From Microcaldota archaeon (GTDB lineage: Archaea > Iainarchaeota > Iainarchaeia > Iainarchaeales > JAGVWC01), in NCBI GenBank assembly GCA_018813975.1, contig JAHJAQ010000076.1, positions 1 to 6,769 on the forward strand: a stretch of 6,769 bases of DNA, written 5' to 3'. Both the position numbers and the translations under genes were made by a program. The first letter of the stretch is position 1, and every line of letters begins with the position of its first letter. Under the pieces are notes generated by a model. It was given only the letters and a program-made list of their open reading frames with translations, did not search any database and had not been told where the DNA came from. Below, piece by piece: positions 4,969 through 6,769 of the stretch.

Positions 4969-5577
4969 TTATAACGATTTCTTGTATTGTTCTTCTACTT
5001 TTTTCCAGTTCACTACGTTCCACCAGTTTTCAATGTACTCGGGCCTACGGTTTTGAAACTTCAAATAATAACTATGTTCCCACACATCGATGCACAGTAT
5101 CGGGGTTTTTCCTTCGCTTAATGGCGAATCTTGATTGGAGGTACTAACAACCTCTAGTTTTCCTGCGTTTTCTACTAGCCATGTCCAACCGCTTCCAAAT
5201 TGCGTAGCGGCTGCATTGGAAAACCGTTTTTGAAATGCTTCAAAAGAACCAAAATTCTTAGTAATGGCTTCGCTTAATTTTCCTTGTGGTGTGTCCTTGG
5301 AATTGGGTGTCATAAATTCCCAGTACAAAGAATGATTGTAATGGCCCCCGCCATTGTTTCGCACCGCAGTTCTAATTTCGCTTGGTACTTGGTCTAACTG
5401 TGCAAGGAGTTCTTCAATACTTTTTCCTTTTACTTCTTTTTTTTCGGCTATTGCAGCATTCAATCTATCCACATAGGCCTGGTGATGCTTGTCGTGATGG
5501 ATTTGCATGGTTTTTTCATCAATAAAAGGTTCTAATGCCTTGTATTCATACGGTAGCTTAGGTAATTCAAATTCCAT
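4969..5577 (-). CDS. Superoxide dismutase, Fe/Mn family, Mn-type signatures
   Basis: This cytoplasmic enzyme converts superoxide to oxygen and hydrogen peroxide. It is 202 residues, normal for the family. The four metal ligands are His27 (IHHDKHHQAYVD), His82 (GGHYNHSLYW), Asp164 and His168 (DVWEHSYY). Gln149 in NQDSPL and Gly77-Gly78 before His79 match manganese-type enzymes; iron-type enzymes usually have NAGTPL-like sequence and place the key Gln near the second ligand. So Mn or cambialistic use is likely, but metal choice cannot be settled by sequence. The start is ATG 5577, because GAGGTGA stands five bases before it; a TTG at 5598 would add seven residues overlapping that site. The gene stands alone, convergent with the membrane gene. 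Confidence 0.96.
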   Translation of the reverse strand: MEFELPKLPYEYKALEPFIDEKTMQIHHDKHHQAYVDRLNAAIAEKKEVKGKSIEELLAQLDQVPSEIRTAVRNNGGGHYNHSLYWEFMTPNSKDTPQGKLSEAITKNFGSFEAFQKRFSNAAATQFGSGWTWLVENAGKLEVVSTSNQDSPLSEGKTPILCIDVWEHSYYLKFQNRRPEYIENWWNVVNWKKVEEQYKKSL

Positions 5578-5582
5578 GTTTT

Positions 5583-5589
5583 TCACCTC
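5583..5589 (-). promoter_or_regulatory. Ribosome binding site deciding the superoxide dismutase start
   Basis: GAGGTGA on the minus strand, five bases before ATG 5577, pairs perfectly with the archaeal anti-Shine-Dalgarno. It rules out the in-frame TTG at 5598 as the start. Confidence 0.85.
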
Positions 5590-5615
5590 ATTAAACAAAG
5601 TATGTGCTTTTAATT

Positions 5616-5624
5616 ATTTATATT
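5616..5624 (-). promoter_or_regulatory. TATA-like box of superoxide dismutase
   Basis: AATATAAAT on the minus strand, preceded by eight A and a C. The predicted start, near 5594, gives a short leader that just includes the ribosome binding site. The box is an imperfect consensus match. Confidence 0.45.
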
Positions 5625-5656
5625 GTTTTTTTTGTATTATTCACTTTTTTTTGAAT

Positions 5657-6769
5657 TTACCACCCATAATATTTGGCTTGCGAGTACCCAAATGCTTTAA
5701 ACGCTTGCAAAACGCTTTTGCGATATAACCCTGGATGATGGCGTAAAATGCGCCAACCTACGATTAGTTTTTCTTTCCATTTCAATTCGTTTAATTCCGA
5801 GGGCAATACACTTGCAATCTTATTGAGTTCTTCATTGGAGAAAGCATACAATGCTTTTTTTCCTTTTGTGAGAACTCCGTATCGTGGAAATTCTTTTTTC
5901 CATAAGTGCTCGTATTCTTGTAACTTATTTTTTTCCCACTTATTTTCTTTTATGGCCTGTGTGGCTACTTGAGCCGCAAACTTTCCGCTTTGCAATCCTA
6001 ACTGGGTGCCGCCTTCAAACATGGGAGACGTAAAGCCGGCCGCATCCCCCACTAGCATTAATCCGTCTGAAACCGTAGTGGGCAACGGGCCGGATGCGGG
6101 GATTAATCCTCCAAACGTTTTCACAATTTCTTTTTGTTCCCATCCTTTTTGCCTGACAAATTCGGTACAAAGCGCTTTAGCCTTGTTTTTTTGATTGGTT
6201 ACCAATCCAACGTTTGCCCTGCCATTGCTTTTGGGTATCATCCAACAGTAACCGTTTGGAGCCCGGTGTGGCCATAAATGAAAATCAAGATAGCCATCTC
6301 GTGGAATGTCCTTTAACTCAAATTGTACGCCTATTACACTTTCAAATCGAGGATTTAATTCTAGTTTTTGATTGACAATGCTTTGCACGCCACTTGCATC
6401 AATCACAATTTTGCTTTTAATTTCTCCGTGATTGGTTTTTAATTCCCACAATCCTTTTTCTCGTTTTAAATCCAGTACTTTGTGATCTAATAGTATTTCT
6501 GCTCCTGCTTGTTCTGCTTTTTTTCCCAGCCATTGCTCAAACAAGTGTTTTTCCAGTACAAATCCTGGTTCTGTTAGTTTGATGGATTGGTTATTGGGAA
6601 AGAGAATGCGCACGCCTTTTACGGTTTCACTAATCACTTTTTCAGGCAATTTCAAGTTTTGCCGATCTATCGCGAGTTTGGAAAGGCATTCTCCGCAGTG
6701 CACGGGCTCTCCAATGGCTTGGTGTTCTTCCAGTACCGCGGTTTTTAATCTGTTTTGGCAAGCGTGCAA
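5657..6769 (-). CDS. Geranylgeranyl reductase family flavoprotein, N-terminally truncated by window edge
   Basis: This FAD-dependent reductase family saturates the double bonds of geranylgeranyl chains, in archaea mainly those of membrane ether lipids. The frame is open at the right edge, and 370 codons are visible. The missing N-terminus should carry the first part of the Rossmann fold with its glycine-rich dinucleotide motif; the sequence begins at the strand TAVLEEH. Present are EPVHCGE (21-27, with the conserved Cys25), IVIDASG (121-127), the substrate-site motif GYCWMIPKSNGRANVG (173-188) and the second FAD motif GDAAGFTSPMFEGG (241-254). The C-terminus (WRILRHHPGLYRK) is typical of the family. 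The leading TTG at 6769 is an internal Leu codon, not a start. It is upstream of superoxide dismutase by 79 bases with no T-tract on its strand, so some readthrough is possible. The exact substrate is uncertain. Confidence 0.9.
   Translation of the reverse strand: MHACQNRLKTAVLEEHQAIGEPVHCGECLSKLAIDRQNLKLPEKVISETVKGVRILFPNNQSIKLTEPGFVLEKHLFEQWLGKKAEQAGAEILLDHKVLDLKREKGLWELKTNHGEIKSKIVIDASGVQSIVNQKLELNPRFESVIGVQFELKDIPRDGYLDFHLWPHRAPNGYCWMIPKSNGRANVGLVTNQKNKAKALCTEFVRQKGWEQKEIVKTFGGLIPASGPLPTTVSDGLMLVGDAAGFTSPMFEGGTQLGLQSGKFAAQVATQAIKENKWEKNKLQEYEHLWKKEFPRYGVLTKGKKALYAFSNEELNKIASVLPSELNELKWKEKLIVGWRILRHHPGLYRKSVLQAFKAFGYSQAKYYGW

Noticed and set aside
1..6769. tRNA, rRNA, C/D-box RNA, CRISPR array, insertion sequence or toxin-antitoxin pair.
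   Set aside because: I scanned the gaps and found no cloverleaf, no paired RUGAUGA and CUGA boxes, no regularly spaced repeats, and no transposase- or toxin-like reading frame.

Overview
The window is AT-rich and archaeal. The evidence is the archaeal/eukaryotic-type small RNA polymerase subunit H, an RNA polymerase B subunit split into B'' (RpoB2) and B' (RpoB1), a geranylgeranyl-reductase-family flavoprotein, archaeal-style TATA boxes and GGTGA-type ribosome binding sites. The split B subunit fits Euryarchaeota or DPANN lineages. Several departures from near-universal RpoB signatures suggest a fast-evolving lineage, but I cannot name the phylum from this sequence alone.

Layout. (1) Positions 1-2859, minus strand: RNA polymerase operon in the order rpoH, rpoB2, rpoB1, with rpoB1 running off the left edge. 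rpoB2 and rpoB1 lie in the same reading frame, separated by two in-frame TAG codons and a 24-codon open stretch that repeats the last codons of rpoB2. (2) Positions 2860-3155: non-coding gap with a promoter, hairpins and T-tracts, probably the leader of the polymerase operon plus the terminator of the next genes. (3) Positions 3156-3454, minus: a micro-operon of a 23-residue single-pass peptide and a 73-residue hydrophobic protein, both unrecognised. (4) Positions 3515-4162, minus: complete endonuclease III with all catalytic and iron-sulfur residues. (5) Positions 4302-4958, plus: an unrecognised two-pass membrane protein whose frame is interrupted by TAG at codon 41. (6) Positions 4969-5577, minus: Fe/Mn superoxide dismutase with manganese-type signatures. 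(7) Positions 5657-6769, minus: geranylgeranyl reductase family protein, N-terminus outside the window.

How the genes fit together. The first three genes build the catalytic half of RNA polymerase. Endonuclease III repairs oxidised pyrimidines, superoxide dismutase removes superoxide, and the reductase probably saturates isoprenoid chains of archaeal lipids. These are housekeeping functions, and I see no mobile element, CRISPR array, tRNA or rRNA. The points most worth a second look are the same-frame rpoB2/rpoB1 junction, the in-frame TAG in the membrane gene, the altered RpoB active-site motifs, and the structured leader before rpoH.
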